Source of the DNA: Pithys albifrons albifrons
Lineage: Eukaryota > Chordata > Aves > Passeriformes > Thamnophilidae
NCBI RefSeq assembly: GCF_047495875.1
Contig: NC_092459.1
Location: 42,086,490-42,150,489, forward strand
DNA: 64,000 nucleotides
Direction of reading: 5' to 3'
Shown one piece after another: positions 1-13,400 of the stretch. The position numbers and the translations under genes are program-made. Positions within the stretch are counted from its first letter, which is position 1; each line of letters opens with the position of its first letter. The notes under the pieces were generated by a model, which was not told the origin of the DNA, made no database searches, and worked only from the letters and a program-made list of their open reading frames with translations.

Positions 1-2160
1 TGTCACATTGGTTTGAATCCTGTCTTCTGTTGGCCTGATTGTTGCATTTTTCACACAAACAATGTCATTTTTCATGTTCCCACTTCTGTGTGAAATCAAC
101 TCTAAAAAAATCCTCACTTCCACTTTAAATCCTTCTTTCAAGCTTGTCTTTGTGGCAATGATAGAAATCACTTGTCAGTGATTAGCCAGCTGGTGTGACC
201 ACTGCTTATTGCACTGGTTACAGCTGTCTTACTGCTACTTTTCTGTTTCCTCTCCATCTGTCTTATCCACCTGCTGTCTCTCATTTCAAACTTAAATTTA
301 AGCTCCCTGGACAAAAATTCTCAATTTGTTATGCTTGCACAGTGCCTAGCACAGTGTGTCCTTAGCTGCATTTTCTTCTTCAATACAAACTAATGTGAGA
401 TAAGAGGGATGGTGTAGATTCTGCATCTCAGGGTGGATTTACACCATCTGTTCACTGATATGGAAGCCTGAACAAGTTTAAACACTGCTGGTTGTCTCAG
501 CAAGTTACCTGGGAAGTAGGATGAAATAGCACATTTCGAGTTCCAGGCTGTCATCACTGGACTCCAACAAAGATTGAATGGAGGTGTCTTTATTTAGCAA
601 TGAAAAGGTAAACTTTGGAATATACCTGTTTCAGGAAGAACAAAATTCTATACTATAGGTATAGTATATACTATACAATACAGAAGTGCATATACAATTT
701 TTTTTACTGTAATGCCTTTGGCTTTACAGCTAGCCACAGAATAGGCTTAGTAATAACCACAGCATCTCAAAGAAGAGAAAGTGGAAATTGTGGGGCTGTT
801 GTTTAGTTTCATCACTCCAAACTTTTCTTCTGAAATTTTAGGCCATTGCTAAATTTTAGGGGTACTATAGTGATTTACTTTAATTATAGATTTTTTTCAA
901 AATTATTGTTATTACTACTAACATTAGGAGGATATCTCTTCTTCCAAGAAGGGTTTTCTAAATATTCCCAGGTCTAATTCAAATCCTATACAACACCATA
1001 TCACTATCCTAATTCAGACAAAGTTCAATAATTTCTGTTTATTGTGGAATCAAACTGTTAAGTCTGTATATATGGTTGGGAAGGTATTTCTATGATAAGC
1101 TCCTGTGTGATAAGCTCCAACATGTGATATTGTGTAAAATCTAACTATATGAGATTAAATTTCTTATACTGTCTAAAGGCAAATTTACATGCTCACATTT
1201 GGAGAAATTCTATCTATCTGTTCTTAAATCTGCAGCTATGTAAGAATGGAGATATTGCATTAAAGCAAAATTCAATGCTTGGTACTTGTTTTGGACATTT
1301 ACAGCTTGCATATAGAAGAAGTAGGCTGGAATAAAATAGGACTGTTAATTTGAGCTACAAAACCTAAACTGCCACTATCTACACAGATTGTCTTATCCTG
1401 CTCTATGGATGCCTACCAAAAGCTCAAGTTTATTTCTTTTGTACTGAGAATTTCCCAGATCCTGTTTTACATAGTTTGCTTTGATAAACTTGAGACGTAT
1501 GTACAATACACAAAACTGCAGAACAACTGAAAATTCTACCAAGCAACCAATCATAAAACCTTCTCTTGCTACAGAAACCATCCAGGACAAAAGTTTCAGA
1601 AGTTTTTAGATTTTGGCTATGAACACTTCTTGGTGGTTTCTCCCAGGAGCACTTCCTGAATAGGAATGTATCCTGGCAGCATTCAGATTCCCCTACTAAC
1701 TTTCCTTTTCTTCCCTTCTCCCCCACCTTCCCTACTCCTCCTGCTTGACTTCCATGCAAAAAAAATCAGACATCATAGGCTGTAGTGAAGCAGTGAAGTG
1801 GTCCAAGAGATCATCTGATCTGGTTGATTAGGAAACTACAACCCTCAGGCATTCTGCAGCTTGCCCCAGCAGGTAATGGCAAATTGGTACACTGGGGATT
1901 AAGTCTTTTAGACTTAAATGGAAAAAGCCAAAACAAGAACCATAGGCAGAAACCTGATCTGCAAATTCACAAGAGAATTAAAAAATATATTAAGGCAGCT
2001 TTTTCTTGTTTTAAACACTGATGGGTTTTCTATTAGAAGAACCTGCTAAATGGAATACTAAATTATTTTAATTGACCTGAGCTGCTTTTACCATGACTAT
2101 ATTTTGGTCAGTTGGAAGGCAACGTGATAAATGCATGATTATTTTGATTAAATTCCTTAG
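1..2160. other. AT-rich background, no gene seen
   Basis: Only short chance ORFs occur, none with recognisable domains or codon structure. The one local structure is an AT-rich palindromic cluster at 649-675: arms tatactata / tatagtata around gg, followed by a 16-nt perfect palindrome. I see no recognisable transposon. Confidence 0.6.
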
Positions 2161-2165
2161 TATAG

Positions 2166-2745
2166 TGTTTTGGTTTAACCCCAGACAGCAACTCAGCTTC
2201 ACACAGCAACTTGCTCACTGCTTCCCCAGTGGGATGGAGGTGAGAATGGGGAGGGTAGAAGTGAGGAAACTTGAGGGTTGAGATAGAGGCAGTTTAACAG
2301 GTAAAGCAAAAACCATGGAAGTAAAGCAAATCATTCATTCACTACTTTCCATTGGCAGGCAGGTGCTCCACCCTCTCTGAAGAGAAGGGCTCCATTTTGT
2401 ATAACGGTGTCTAGGGGTGAAAAATATCACTCCAAGTGTCCCCTCCTTCCTTCTTCCCCAGTTTTATATGCTGAGAGTGATGACATATGGTGCGAGATAT
2501 CCATTAGCTCTGATGGGGTCAGCTGTTCCAGCTGTGTCCCCTCCAAACTCCTTGTGAATCCCTGACGCCATTGCTTGGTTGGATGGGATGAGAAGCAGTA
2601 AAGGCCTTGACTTTGTGCAAGCACTGCTCAGCAATAGTGAAAACATCCCTTTGTTATTAACACTGTTTTCAGCACAAATTCAAAACACAGCCTCACAATA
2701 GCTACTGTGAAGAAAATTAAGTCTACTCCATCCAAAACCAGCACA
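2166..2745 (-). mobile_element. Solo LTR, endogenous retrovirus (ERVL-like), minus strand
   Basis: On the minus strand the block reads TGTGCTGGTTTTGG... to ...GGTTAAACCAAAACA, the TG...CA termini of an LTR. The 5-bp direct repeat tatag at 2161-2165 and 2746-2750 flanks it exactly, which is the target-site duplication expected of a solo LTR left by LTR-LTR recombination. A diverged homologue lies at 32578-33077 on the same strand, and partial copies lie near 41.5 kb and 50.8-52.3 kb. The 5-bp duplication fits class III (ERVL-type) integration. No internal retroviral sequence remains. The LTR carries no ORF of its own, and any promoter activity is unknown. Confidence 0.85.
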
Positions 2746-2849
2746 TATAGTATAATACAAAATTGATTATTTCTTCTGGTATTAGATTTGTGTTAGAATT
2801 ATTGCCAGTGGGTCAAAGGAGATGATTCTCCCCTTCTATTTATTTCTCT

Positions 2850-3345
2850 GAGGACCCCACCTGGAGTATTGTGTTCATCCCTGGAGGCCTCACCATAAGA
2901 AAGAGTGGGCCTTCTGGAGTGAGTCCAGAGGAGGGCTATGAAGAAGATGAGAGAGCTGGAGCACCTCTACAATGAAGACAGTCTGAGAGAGTTTTGTTAT
3001 TCAGCCTAGAGAAGAGAAGGCACCAAGGAGACATCACTGTGAACTTCCAGTACGTAAAAGGGGACAAGAGGAAAGGTAGGAAGGGATGCTTTTTCAGGGA
3101 GTGTTATAATAGGACAAGGGTAATGACTTTAAATTGAAAGATTTACATTCATTATTAGGGTGAAATTTTTTACTGTGGGTGTGGTGAGACACTGGAATAA
3201 GTTGCTCACAGAAGCTGTGGATGCTCCATCCCTTGAAGTGTTGAGGTGCTGAACAACCTGGTCTAGTGAAAGGTGTCCCTGCCCATGGCAGCAGCATTGG
3301 AACTAGATGATATTTGAGGTCCCTTCCAACCCAAGCCACTCTATG
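2850..3345 (+). mobile_element. Old CR1 LINE, 3' fragment
   Basis: The sequence follows the CR1 3' region in order: 'cacctggagtattgtgttca', 'agtccagaggagggctatga', 'attcagcctagagaagagaa', 'cactggaataagttgctcac', then 'ggtcccttccaacccaagcc' near the 3' tail. It is diverged and carries many indels, so it is an old 5'-truncated copy. No ORF2 reading frame survives. CR1 is the dominant non-LTR retrotransposon of birds. Confidence 0.85.
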
Positions 3346-5332
3346 ACTATTTGCAGTCTATTTGAGTATTAAAGTATTGACTATTTAAGGTTATTAATTA
3401 ATTAATACTTTGAGGATTAAAAGTTTAGACCAACCCCTGCCAAAGCAAGTTTTTTGGGGTTTGAGTTTTATTCTGTGCTGGCTTCAGACTTCCTAATGTT
3501 GCTGACTTTCCTGAGGAATAATTTACTGGTCTTAGTTACTTTTCACTTCAGAAACTTTAACAAATCTGAGCATGTAAACCCAAGTAAAGTTTCTCTCAGT
3601 CTGCTTCCCTTATGTCCTTTAAGAAAGTACATATTCTTTTCTGACATTCAAGAATATGGGCACAGAAAGATAATTTCCCTGAAGTGGAAGGGAATTCGCA
3701 CCAGCAGTATAATTACACAATTTATATACAATTCTAAAAAATAAAATTGCCATCAAAATAATCACATGTTCTAAACTCCTCAAATTTTCAGGTTCATAGT
3801 ATTTTACCAGTGCCCTGTTGGTGAGGACATTAATATTTATCTGTGATTTTCAAGTTTGAAGTTAGATAATTAGAGCTGCTGACTTGTGTGATTGCTAACT
3901 TTACTCAGGCAGTGGTCAGAACTCTAATAAAAACAATTGTCACCCAGAATGTGTACTAACACCCTTAATTTCTCTTTTTTTTTTCTTCATCCTTAAACAG
4001 TTACTAAGAAACCCCCTAATTTAACTATGTTTCTGAGTGCTGTTCATTTCTGATTTGGGGCTATTTGCAAGATAGTAACTTGCTAAATTAATGTAAGTGG
4101 AAAGCACTAATTTTAGTAGTATTTTTTGCAGTCTTCTTGTGATAATAAACCTATCATACAGCACATTAATTAGATACAGGCTAACTTGATCCAGGAGATT
4201 TTAGTTCCTAGGAATATAATGTTTGAAAGAAATAGCCTGGTACCAGACTTCCCAGGAGCTATTTCTACATTTGGATAAAGTCATTGGCTTCAGTAAACAG
4301 TGCAGGTGTCAAGGGGTTTACAAAATTCAGAAAGATCCTTATAGTCTTCCTATATTAACAAAACCAGGAACCAGGGCACAGTGCTTCTCTTCCTATACAT
4401 GGTTGCTCTGAGAGTATCTTCATCCAGCATCTCTCCCAAATACTATAGCAGAAGTCTATTTGCACAGTTTTGAGATGGAGACTAATAAGCAGCTGAGCCT
4501 GTGTTTTAGCATGCAGTTCATTATATGATTTGGTCATAGAGCAGGATGAAAACATCATAATGATCAAAAAGTCTGTGCATTTTTCTCTGAGGACCTTTCA
4601 ACTGTGATACCAAGAATGATGAATGAAACATTCTATTGTCTAATTTCATTGCTAATTCTCTTTCCAGGTACATAGTGTTTCGAAAAAATAATTAATGTTT
4701 CAGTAACTTGTTTTGTTGCACTAATGACAGGAAGGCCTTCCATATTTTGTAGATACACAAAATTACGAATTAAGTAAAGCTTGTGGTTTGTTATTTTAGC
4801 TTTTTTGCTTAATATTTGTAGTCTCATTTTTTAGTCAGGTCTACCCGTCAGTCACAAGTGTACTGTCCCCTTCTACAGGGGAAAAAAAATGCAAAAAAAC
4901 AAAAAAAAAAACCAGGCAAAAAATGAGGAAGAACATCAGGAACATTAAATGAAGTTTCCTTCTGACACTGGGCTACTTCAAATTACACTTATATGCTTAT
5001 GTCATTGCAACCACAGTCTTTATTAGTTACTTAACTTTTTATAATACATTTTGATGTCTAATGCATATTCTTCATAATCTTTTTATTTATTTATTTCAGC
5101 TAAATATTAATCTAATATTCCCCTGCACCTATGTCTGGAATAGGTGGAAACTCTAACAGTATGAAATCAATTGAATGATGTCGTCTTATCTTTGACCACC
5201 TATTGTGAGAAATAAATTTCTGACTAAAGAAGGAAGTCCACTAAAATTTCAATCTAATATTTACTTCTTTGCCTGATTACTAGAAAGACATCTGAATTTG
5301 TTTTCTATTTTTTTCTACTTAAAACTGAAATA
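3346..5332. other. AT-rich background, no gene seen
   Basis: No supportable ORF, RNA gene or repeat family is seen. A short A-rich patch lies at 4880-4925. Confidence 0.55.
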
Positions 5333-5512
5333 ACAAAAAAAAAAAAAAAAAAAGAAGGGAAAAAACAAGGCCAAAAAGGAAAAGGAAAAACATAAAAGAA
5401 AAAAGGAAAGAAAAAAGGGGAGGAAAAAAAGAAACAAAAACAAAACCATAAGCCAGGAAAAGAAACAGGGGAAAAAATAAAACAAAATAAAAAAAATAAA
5501 AGATTGATTTCA
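5333..5512. repeat. Purine-rich, A-dominated low-complexity tract
   Basis: About 180 bp of almost pure A/G with many A runs (aaaaa, aaaagg, gggaaaa) and very few pyrimidines. Its complement gives a spurious Phe/Leu-rich ORF. It may be a decayed poly-A or simple repeat. Confidence 0.8.
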
Positions 5513-6333
5513 TTAAGTAAGTTTGTAATGTGCTCTCACTCTGTAAGCAATCTTTCAGTTGACTGCAAAAGGGCCTTGATCATGTAAGTTAGAAAGAGAA
5601 GGAGGCTAGTCATATAATTTTATTGTCTTAGGTTCATGCACACATGTAGTTTTAAGTATTTGAGTTTTGGGAAGAGGATTACAACTTCAGGGAAGAGCAA
5701 TTAGTCTCAAGAATTTCACCACAGAATGAAAAATTCAAGAATGGCTTCTAGGGAGCAGCCATATTCAAAGATACAGTTTTGCAAGGTGCTACTTTCTACC
5801 TCAAATATTAGTCAAGGAAAGCTATTTGGTTTGTATTCAGAAATATACAGATAATGAGAGGGAAAATACTCAGAAATACAGAAAAAAAGCTACAAGCTTT
5901 ATTTTGCTTTTGTACAGTATTTGAGATTGCTAATTGTTAATAAGAATTTTATATCCATATCATTGCTAAAACTGCTACTTATGAGGTTTCTGGTTACTCC
6001 TGTTCATTCATATAATTTTTGTTTGCCTCTAACACCATCCTATCTATGAAATTATAATTTAGAGGTGGCTAGAACCAAGATTAAGATTCAGATTTTCCAA
6101 TCTCTTTAGTCACATTTCTTCTCTCTGAGAAGAAAATGGAACAGTCTCGTAGAAAATAAGACACTTGAGGTTTGAAAGTACCATTTAAAGATGATATGAA
6201 CTTTTGCATCTCTACTTATTTAAGGAGGAGGAAATATTATTAAGAGCTGTAAAGAATCAGATGTCTTCTGGGACTATAAATTGTTTGCTGCTTTCTTTTT
6301 AAAAACAACATCCCTGGTAAGCTTGTGTGTTGT

Positions 6334-6525
6334 TTAAGAAAAATGTATTTTATAAACAGCACATATCTTTTGGAGTACTATAACACAAACTGTGCCTACA
6401 GAGGGACCTTCTGCCTGAATGAGAGGTTGTTCCAGCCCTCTGATGTAAAGTAAAATCAAAATTACGGTCAGAAAGACTCCCAGAAGCAGAGGCAAACACA
6501 GCTTGGAGCTATCATTTTTCCACAT
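6334..6525 (-). CDS. Short signal-anchor ORF, possible first coding exon (unproven)
   Basis: A 63-residue ORF on the minus strand. It begins with a polar stretch (MWKNDSSK), followed by a strongly hydrophobic segment at about residues 9-27 (LCLPLLLGVFLTVILILLYI), then RGLEQP and a polar stretch. This is the shape of a type II membrane anchor followed by a stem region. The ATG has A at -3. Acceptor-like sequence (tttctcattcag) lies about 60 nt upstream on the minus strand, and a GT (TCT/GTAGGC) occurs within the ORF, so a spliced first exon is conceivable. I do not recognise the protein, and short hydrophobic ORFs also arise by chance in AT-rich DNA. Expression and cross-species conservation are unknown. 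Confidence 0.2.
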   Translation of the reverse strand: MWKNDSSKLCLPLLLGVFLTVILILLYIRGLEQPLIQAEGPSVGTVCVIVLQKICAVYKIHFS

Positions 6526-6566
6526 ACTGTTACTGCCTTTCAGAAGGTTTCAATGCACAATATCAC

Positions 6567-6595
6567 TGAATGAGAAATGTTATATTTCTCATTCA
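6567..6595. repeat. Perfect 12-bp inverted repeat (hairpin)
   Basis: Arms tgaatgagaaat and atttctcattca pair perfectly around the loop gttat. No mobile-element termini are evident nearby. Confidence 0.75.
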
Positions 6596-7486
6596 AACCA
6601 ATTTTTTAAGATCAGAGCAACTATTCTATTCCAGTGAATAACCTTATCTTGACACAACAGCCAGTAACCCTGCTACTGTAGGATACTCTGTACTTTGGTA
6701 AGCATAAGTTGCTCTCACCATCCTTTGATTTTAGCCCATGATCTCCAGCATAAGAACATCTGTGTTACAATCAATAATGAGACTGGTCAGACAGGAATAC
6801 CTGTCTTTAGCAAGTGCAGGATAAATTCTGGAGTGTTTCATGGAAAGGCAGCTTATAGACAGAAGAGTAATGGAGTGTCTGAAGAGGAAAGATACAGGAA
6901 TAAACCAAAAAGACCTTTATTCACTCTTGGAGATATGTTCTAATTTATGGTCAATATCCTTTTAAGTCCAATGGAAAATGTTAGTAGGTAGATCCTTTCT
7001 GACTATATATAGTATCAGATAAATCTCAGTTCCTTAAATTAAGAAGTACGAATCTTTGATTAGTGTTTAATGTAGTAATATGTGTCTGATAGAAGAGTGA
7101 AGCACATCTTTTGTTCTACTATGAAGAGAAGTTCGTGCTTTCTCAGCTATATGACGTGCTCTGGGTATTGATGTACAGTTTGAAATTTTAGTTGAAAGAA
7201 ACATGATAAGGATCAAAATGGAAGATATGTAAAGTAAGCATTCTTGCAGATTTCATTGGAACAAATGCATATTTCTTAATTAACTTAGCCATTAAGCTTA
7301 TCAAATCTCAGATTTCATAAGGTCAACTCATATCAGTTAGAGAGACTGTAAAAAATTATTTGTAAAGTTTTTAAGATTCTTTTACTTAATTAATTCAATT
7401 TTAGAAACTTAAGTCGAGAATTTTATTTTTTTTGAGAATAAGATACAGTCAATGAAGAATGACAAGGAGCTATAGATCATTGGAGG

Positions 7487-7552
7487 TTGATATATATATA
7501 TAATATATATTGAGATATATATATCTCATATATGTCATATACATATATATAT

Positions 7553-7587
<35 letters not shown>
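7487..7587. repeat. TA-dominated microsatellite with internal palindrome
   Basis: An interrupted (TA)n array. It contains gagatatatatatctc near 7512-7527 and runs into a perfect TA run, with a short cacaca interruption. Confidence 0.9.
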
Positions 7588-7592
<5 letters not shown>

Positions 7593-10262
7593 TTGAAAAA
7601 GTAATAGCTTTTGTGACAAGGCACCTTTAGAGGAACTGAAATCAAGTATGAACCACATAAAGAAGAGAATTCTATGTTGGGAGAAAAATTAAAGCCAAAG
7701 TAACATAAAAATGTGAAGAGACCTGTCCAAATCAGCATCCCACATTCCCTTACCCATATCACCTCTTCACTGAAAGTTACCTTTTTTTATAAGTACATTC
7801 TTACTGCTGATCTCAAGTGCAGAGTTTGAAAGCGATGAGAAATGCTTCATTTGGTGGCTATTGTGCCTCATCCAAAAGATATAGTTTCAAGACAGTGACA
7901 GCCGAGTTTCCATCTTGCAGGAAACAAAGAAGTGGAAGGAGGATAGTAAAGCAGAAAATTTTGAATCTCTATGAAATCCTGAAACTGTGTCATGACCAAA
8001 ATAAATGCTGCAGACTGCTAATTGCTCTGGGCTGAAAATTAGAGCATTTTAGTAAAATTATTAACAAAAAGTGTTTCTTTTCATTCTCATCATCTGGGCA
8101 CCAAGGGAGAATAAACATAGATCATCTGTGGTCACCAATTAGACTAATCTGAAGTAAACTTAGTGTTGTTCATTTTAATTGTTTGTTTGAATAACCATAG
8201 TTAACAAAGAGGAAAGAAAAATGAGTTAAAGAGAAGCTTTTCAATTACTATTGTGATCCTCAATGGTGTCCATAAGTCAGAAATAGTCTTTTGTTTTTAA
8301 ATAGGGGGGGACATTACTTCTGGAAACATTCCATTATATTGTCATGAACATCTTCCCAAATTTATTTTTCTGACATTGATATAGTAGCAGAACAGTAAGT
8401 CAAGCAAAAGAAGAAGGAATAAATATTAAATATCAATTAAAAAAAAAAGTGAGGAGGGGAATATGATTAACATAGAGGATTAATTTTATTGTTTTCCAGT
8501 AGCTAATAAACCCTGAAAATTTTAGATAAACCATTCTTCAACAAGAGAAGCTTATGAAAAACTGATTAGTTTCCCATTTCAACAGGAATCCAGTGATTAT
8601 TTTGTCCATAAATGTTATCTGTTAAAATAAGTGCTATGTCGTGATACCTTCATACCATGGCTGTCTTATATCCTAATTTCTAAATGAAGTGTACATCAAT
8701 GTCCATTTCCTGAAACAATGTCACTAAGTTCTGAAGGAAAGAACACACAACCAAACAAAGAAAAAAAATGGATCTTCACAACAAATGCCAGCTAACTCTT
8801 CTTTATAATAAATAAATAATGATTAAAATCTTTTATATCATCTTGTCTTTAAACTGTCTTCACACTGTGATATTAGGGTTTCAAATTTTCCTATAGGGAA
8901 TGCTTTCTCTTTTTTTAATTTCCAGCTAAGGCTCATTTTCTTCAATTCAGATTAGTCAAAAGAAAAGACAGAGGTGGAAAAGTATAATTGACTTAATTTA
9001 GTTTAATTAACTGCAAGAGAATGGAGACAATTATTTAATGCATCTTAATGTATTGAATTATGAAATGCGTCTCTCCCAATGGGAGAAAATGATCCCTGTA
9101 ATGGGAAAAGTGGATATGGAACAAAAAAAAAAAAAGAAAGAAATAGCACATTGTTATTTCTCCATATTAGGTTGACCAATCCAAAGCAATTAGAATACTA
9201 CAAATGCATCATGCACTCTGTGGTGGCATCCAATGTCTTGCAGGTGAAGCCTGCTTGATGAAATCTAGGGAAAGTCAACACCCTAAAATTACCCAATGGG
9301 GGACAAATTCCTGATTTCTGCTAATTATTGTCAGCTTTAATTCAGTTTTTAAGGTATATTGGTCAGTAATTGCAGAAACGTGTGTTTCAGAACCTAAGTG
9401 AAATACAGAATGAAATACATATATTAAAAACAAACAAGCAAACCCCTTTATCAAACTCCACTTAGGGTAACAACACTATAAAAAACCCAAGCCATGCTAT
9501 TGAAAGCTGAGATTCTCATCAAAGTGATAAACCATAAGAACTTAAAAATAAATAGATGTTGATTTTCTACTTTTTCCAAGAGAAGCAAGGTGAAACATTT
9601 TAGACACTATTAAATACATTAAAAACTATTTTAATTAACTGAAAAAATCCTACTTTTTGAGTGTATAAATAACTTTGTTGAGAAAAATCTGTTAACTTTG
9701 AAACTACCTTATATTTTAAATTTTGTCTTTTTTTCAGAATTGTACTTCACTGTGTAATCCTGGTGAACAGAAGAAAAATACCTGATTATGTTATTATAGT
9801 GTCATCCAATTTTTTTTCTATTGTTTAATGTATTTGATTTATTTAATACAACAGAAAGGTAAGTTCATAGCATTTCTTTACTAAGGCAATGTCAACTGGT
9901 TTACTGGAAAAATTCCAAAGCCTACATCAACTTATAGTATATATTAAATCTAATTGCTACTGCCAGCTAATAGTATTCATTTTGCCACAATCGTTTTTCT
10001 CTAGCTTTTTGAACTATTCAGAAGCTCCAGTAGCATATTGCTTGATGGTAGAGGTGCATAAAATTAGGAGACCAAAAGAGGCACTATCAGCAAATACAGT
10101 GGTTTATCACCTTGGGAGCAAGAAACTGCTGCAAGTCTCTGATATAGAAGGTCAAATTAGAATCTTCTAGGGAATTCAAAGCACTGTGAAGGTAACATTT
10201 GAGTGAGTTGAAGGGAATATTTGGGAAGGTCAGGGGAGGGGGGGGAAGGCATGGGGAAGGCA
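7588..10262. other. AT-rich background, no gene seen
   Basis: No recognisable transposon or host exon. Small A-runs occur at 8440 and 9122, and a G-run at about 8305. Confidence 0.5.
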
Positions 10263-10416
10263 TGGGCAGGGCGGGGAAGGGGAAGGGGAAGGGGAAAGGG
10301 GAAAGGCGAAAGGGGAAGGGGAAGGGGAAAGGGAAGGGGAAGGGGAAAGGGGAAAGGGGAAAGGGAAGGGGAAGGGGAAGGGGAAGGGGAAGGGGAAGGG
10401 GAAGGGGAAGGGGAAG
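10263..10416 (+). repeat. GGGGAA hexanucleotide array (G-rich polypurine)
   Basis: About 150 bp of ggggaa units with a few gggaaa and ggcgaa variants, and perfect over the last 50 bp or so. The strand is pure purine apart from isolated cytosines. G-runs of four spaced by two bases suit G-quadruplex formation, and the homopurine-homopyrimidine mirror character suits triplex DNA. All four ORFs across it are translations of the repeat, not genes. Confidence 0.95.
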
Positions 10417-13400
10417 GAAGGACAATTTTCTTTTACTTGTGTTCTTTTGCTGTGGAATGTAGAAAACACTTTTAATATAATTTCACTTACATATCATATG
10501 TGGAAACACCACGCAAAATTAATCACAAAATACTTTCAGCTTTGTTTCCACATCTTTTTAACTTCCCATGACTTCCGTTGACAAAAGTTATCATGCTACC
10601 CAATTACCAGAATGAAACTGAAAATCCATTTCATATTAAAGTGACTGTCTCATTGGTAGCAACAGAAGAGAGAAGTGTCAGTCTGCACAGCCAGTGCTTG
10701 AAGGGCTGCATTGCAGCACTCACCAGAGAACAAAACCTGTGTGATCCTCTTATTAATGCCCTTTCAGATAGCCTTCTCCTAGCTAACAATTTATGAAATG
10801 TAAAATGAGCCTTTATGTATGGGATCAATTTCATGTGCAGAGCTAAAAATGTGTGAGGTTCATAGAAATGGACTCAAAATATTTCCAAAAAAAATTACAA
10901 AACTTTAGTGAAGTTCATTGGGTATTAGCTAGATGGTGCTAAAAGCTACTTATGTATTGCTTAAGCTAACTTGACCAGAGACAACAAAATTTTATGTCAT
11001 AGGTGAGAATAATTTGGATCGTTTTATTTGACTGGCATTTTGATGGTTGATGTTGATGGGAGGAAGGAGAATATATTAAGTAAAACAAAATAGCTTCAGT
11101 GTTCAGAACAGTGGAAAAATACAGCAGTAGAAGAATCAGTGCTTTGTGTAGATAATGTCAGCTAAGCAGTGAAAGACTTAAGTGTACCTTGAGACACCAG
11201 AGATGTCTAAAATGATATCTAAATGGAGATAACTGCTTTCAATATGTAGATTGCATAAATCTAATTCTCATTCTTAGACATATAGTTCATGATCAATTTT
11301 CTATTAAAAAGATGTACAGAGAATAATTATTAAAACAATTATCCTGACAATCAAATCCATTGTGTCTTGTATGGGATTGACATTATTGACACAAAACAGG
11401 GAAAGATTGTTGAAAAACATTTTGTAACACAGTGTTTCCTCAAGTCAAACAGAAGTGGATGAATGAAACAAATCAAAGAAATATTAGATATAAATTAGAT
11501 ACTATATTTAAAAAAAACATAAAAGAAGATTCTGCTTACCTTTTAGTAAGTGCACACAGCTGCTGTATCATAGCCACATTTATGCATATGCATATAGATA
11601 TATGCATGCCAACAGTGATAAGAAAAAAGCCTATTAACACCGGAACATGTTTTGAATAGCAATTACTAAACCTGTTGTGGTATAATTTCATTCCAGTCAG
11701 TACCTTCCTCTTGGAAGAAAAAGATCATTCCTCAGCTACATGTTCTTTTGCAGAACTCTGTTTCTATGCAGGAATAACCTTCACTGTTACAGGTGCCAGC
11801 AGCAACAGCAGGCAGTAAATGTTGTGCTGGCAATATCACTCAAATATTCTGCTCAAGATTCTTTAGTCTTAAGCTAGTCAGACTTTCCAAGCAGAACAGA
11901 GTAAAAATCAATCAGTACTACACAAAGTAGCGTACTGCAAGTGGAACTGGTTGGAAATTTCCTACCATAATGTCTTTCAACCACAACAACAACAACAACA
12001 ACAACGACAAAAGGTAGGGAAAATTGTCCATGAAATCTACGTGATAGAAGAAAATGGGAGTATGAACTTATACCCCCTAGCAAAAATTGAAACAGCTTAG
12101 GCAGACATAATTCATTTCCAGCCTCTTCTCTACCTCAGAAAAGAGAGATGATTTGGTTGAAGCCAAAACTTTCACTCGGCATGGTCCTGATTATAGGAGA
12201 GGTTTGGATTAGATCTACTCTAAACCCTCTGCTCACAGAAGCTGTAACAGTCTCTATATGCCCTTACAGAGAGTTAAGATGTTGTTGCTGGGAGAGTAAG
12301 TAGGAGACAGTGGAACAGGCCCCTCCTCACTGACAATAGAACTATTTCTTGATAATGAATCATAAAAAAAGGCTTAGAGGATGAATTTTGGCCCTTTGAC
12401 TAGTATTTCTTGCTCATAAGTTCATGTCCTTTTCAGTAAGAGAAAAGTTCTTGTCTTGGTACATGTAATTCAATGTGCATAGTTTTCTGATCACTAGTTA
12501 TATTATGCTGGTTTACGTATAATTTAACTTAATATTTTTCCTTAATATACTTTTTACTAATGGCAGAAAAAGTTATATAAAGAAATATTTGACAATAAAA
12601 GTCAGTATATCAAAAATTATGGTTAGCTCTAGGGTTTTTTTCCTAAAGGGAGTGCAGAAAACAGCCATTTTCAAATTCATTCCAAATTCATCTCTCTCAC
12701 ACACACTCTCATGAGAAGTTTTGCCACTGAACAGTGTTATAACACTACAAGATTTATTTAAAAGACCTAAGTTTGTTCTTAAAACTGTATTCCTTCAAAG
12801 AACACATATTGCTTATTTTTGGAACTTCAGCAAAGGGTCCTCCCAATTACTGAAGGGAAACCAGGAATACATGAGATATTGAAGGAAAGATTGGAAGTAT
12901 CATCATTTACATTATGGAATTTTTTTCTGCTTTCTTCTTCACAATATATTTAAAGCTGAGAACGCATCATCATGACGATTCATGGGTTATCACTACTGCA
13001 ATTCAGGTTATGCAAAGAAAACTGTCTTTGCAGTTATATTTTCCCTTACTAACCAAAAGATGAATAGAAGAATCCCTTTCTTCTGAAGCTTTAATGTCTC
13101 TAGAAAAGCAAAAGCATCAGGATTCTTCTCATTCACTGCTAACAAGAATAGACACTTCTTTAGCATCAACAGCCTTAGACTGTAGTCTTATACTTTCAAG
13201 ACAAAGAGTGTATTTTCTACCAGTCAATATTTGAAACCTCAGCCACACACTCTGTACTTTATTACACTGATCAGTCTAGTGGTACTGAACAGACAATTCT
13301 GATCTTTTTTCAGACAAAATAAATATAATGTCTCATCAGGTAATATCTAAGATTCTTCAATAGAAGTTTAAATTACAGTAATTCTCATGAAGCTCAGAGA

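Larger units (their letters stand above)
5513..7486. other. AT-rich background, with one candidate exon and one hairpin
   Basis: Apart from the minus-strand ORF at 6334-6525 and the perfect hairpin at 6567-6595, nothing recognisable is present. Confidence 0.5.

Noticed and set aside
5319..5513. Phe/Leu-rich reverse ORF
   Set aside because: Translation of an A-rich low-complexity tract.
10087..10475. Four overlapping ORFs of Pro/Phe/Leu or Gly/Lys/Arg repeats
   Set aside because: They are six-frame readings of the GGGGAA array.
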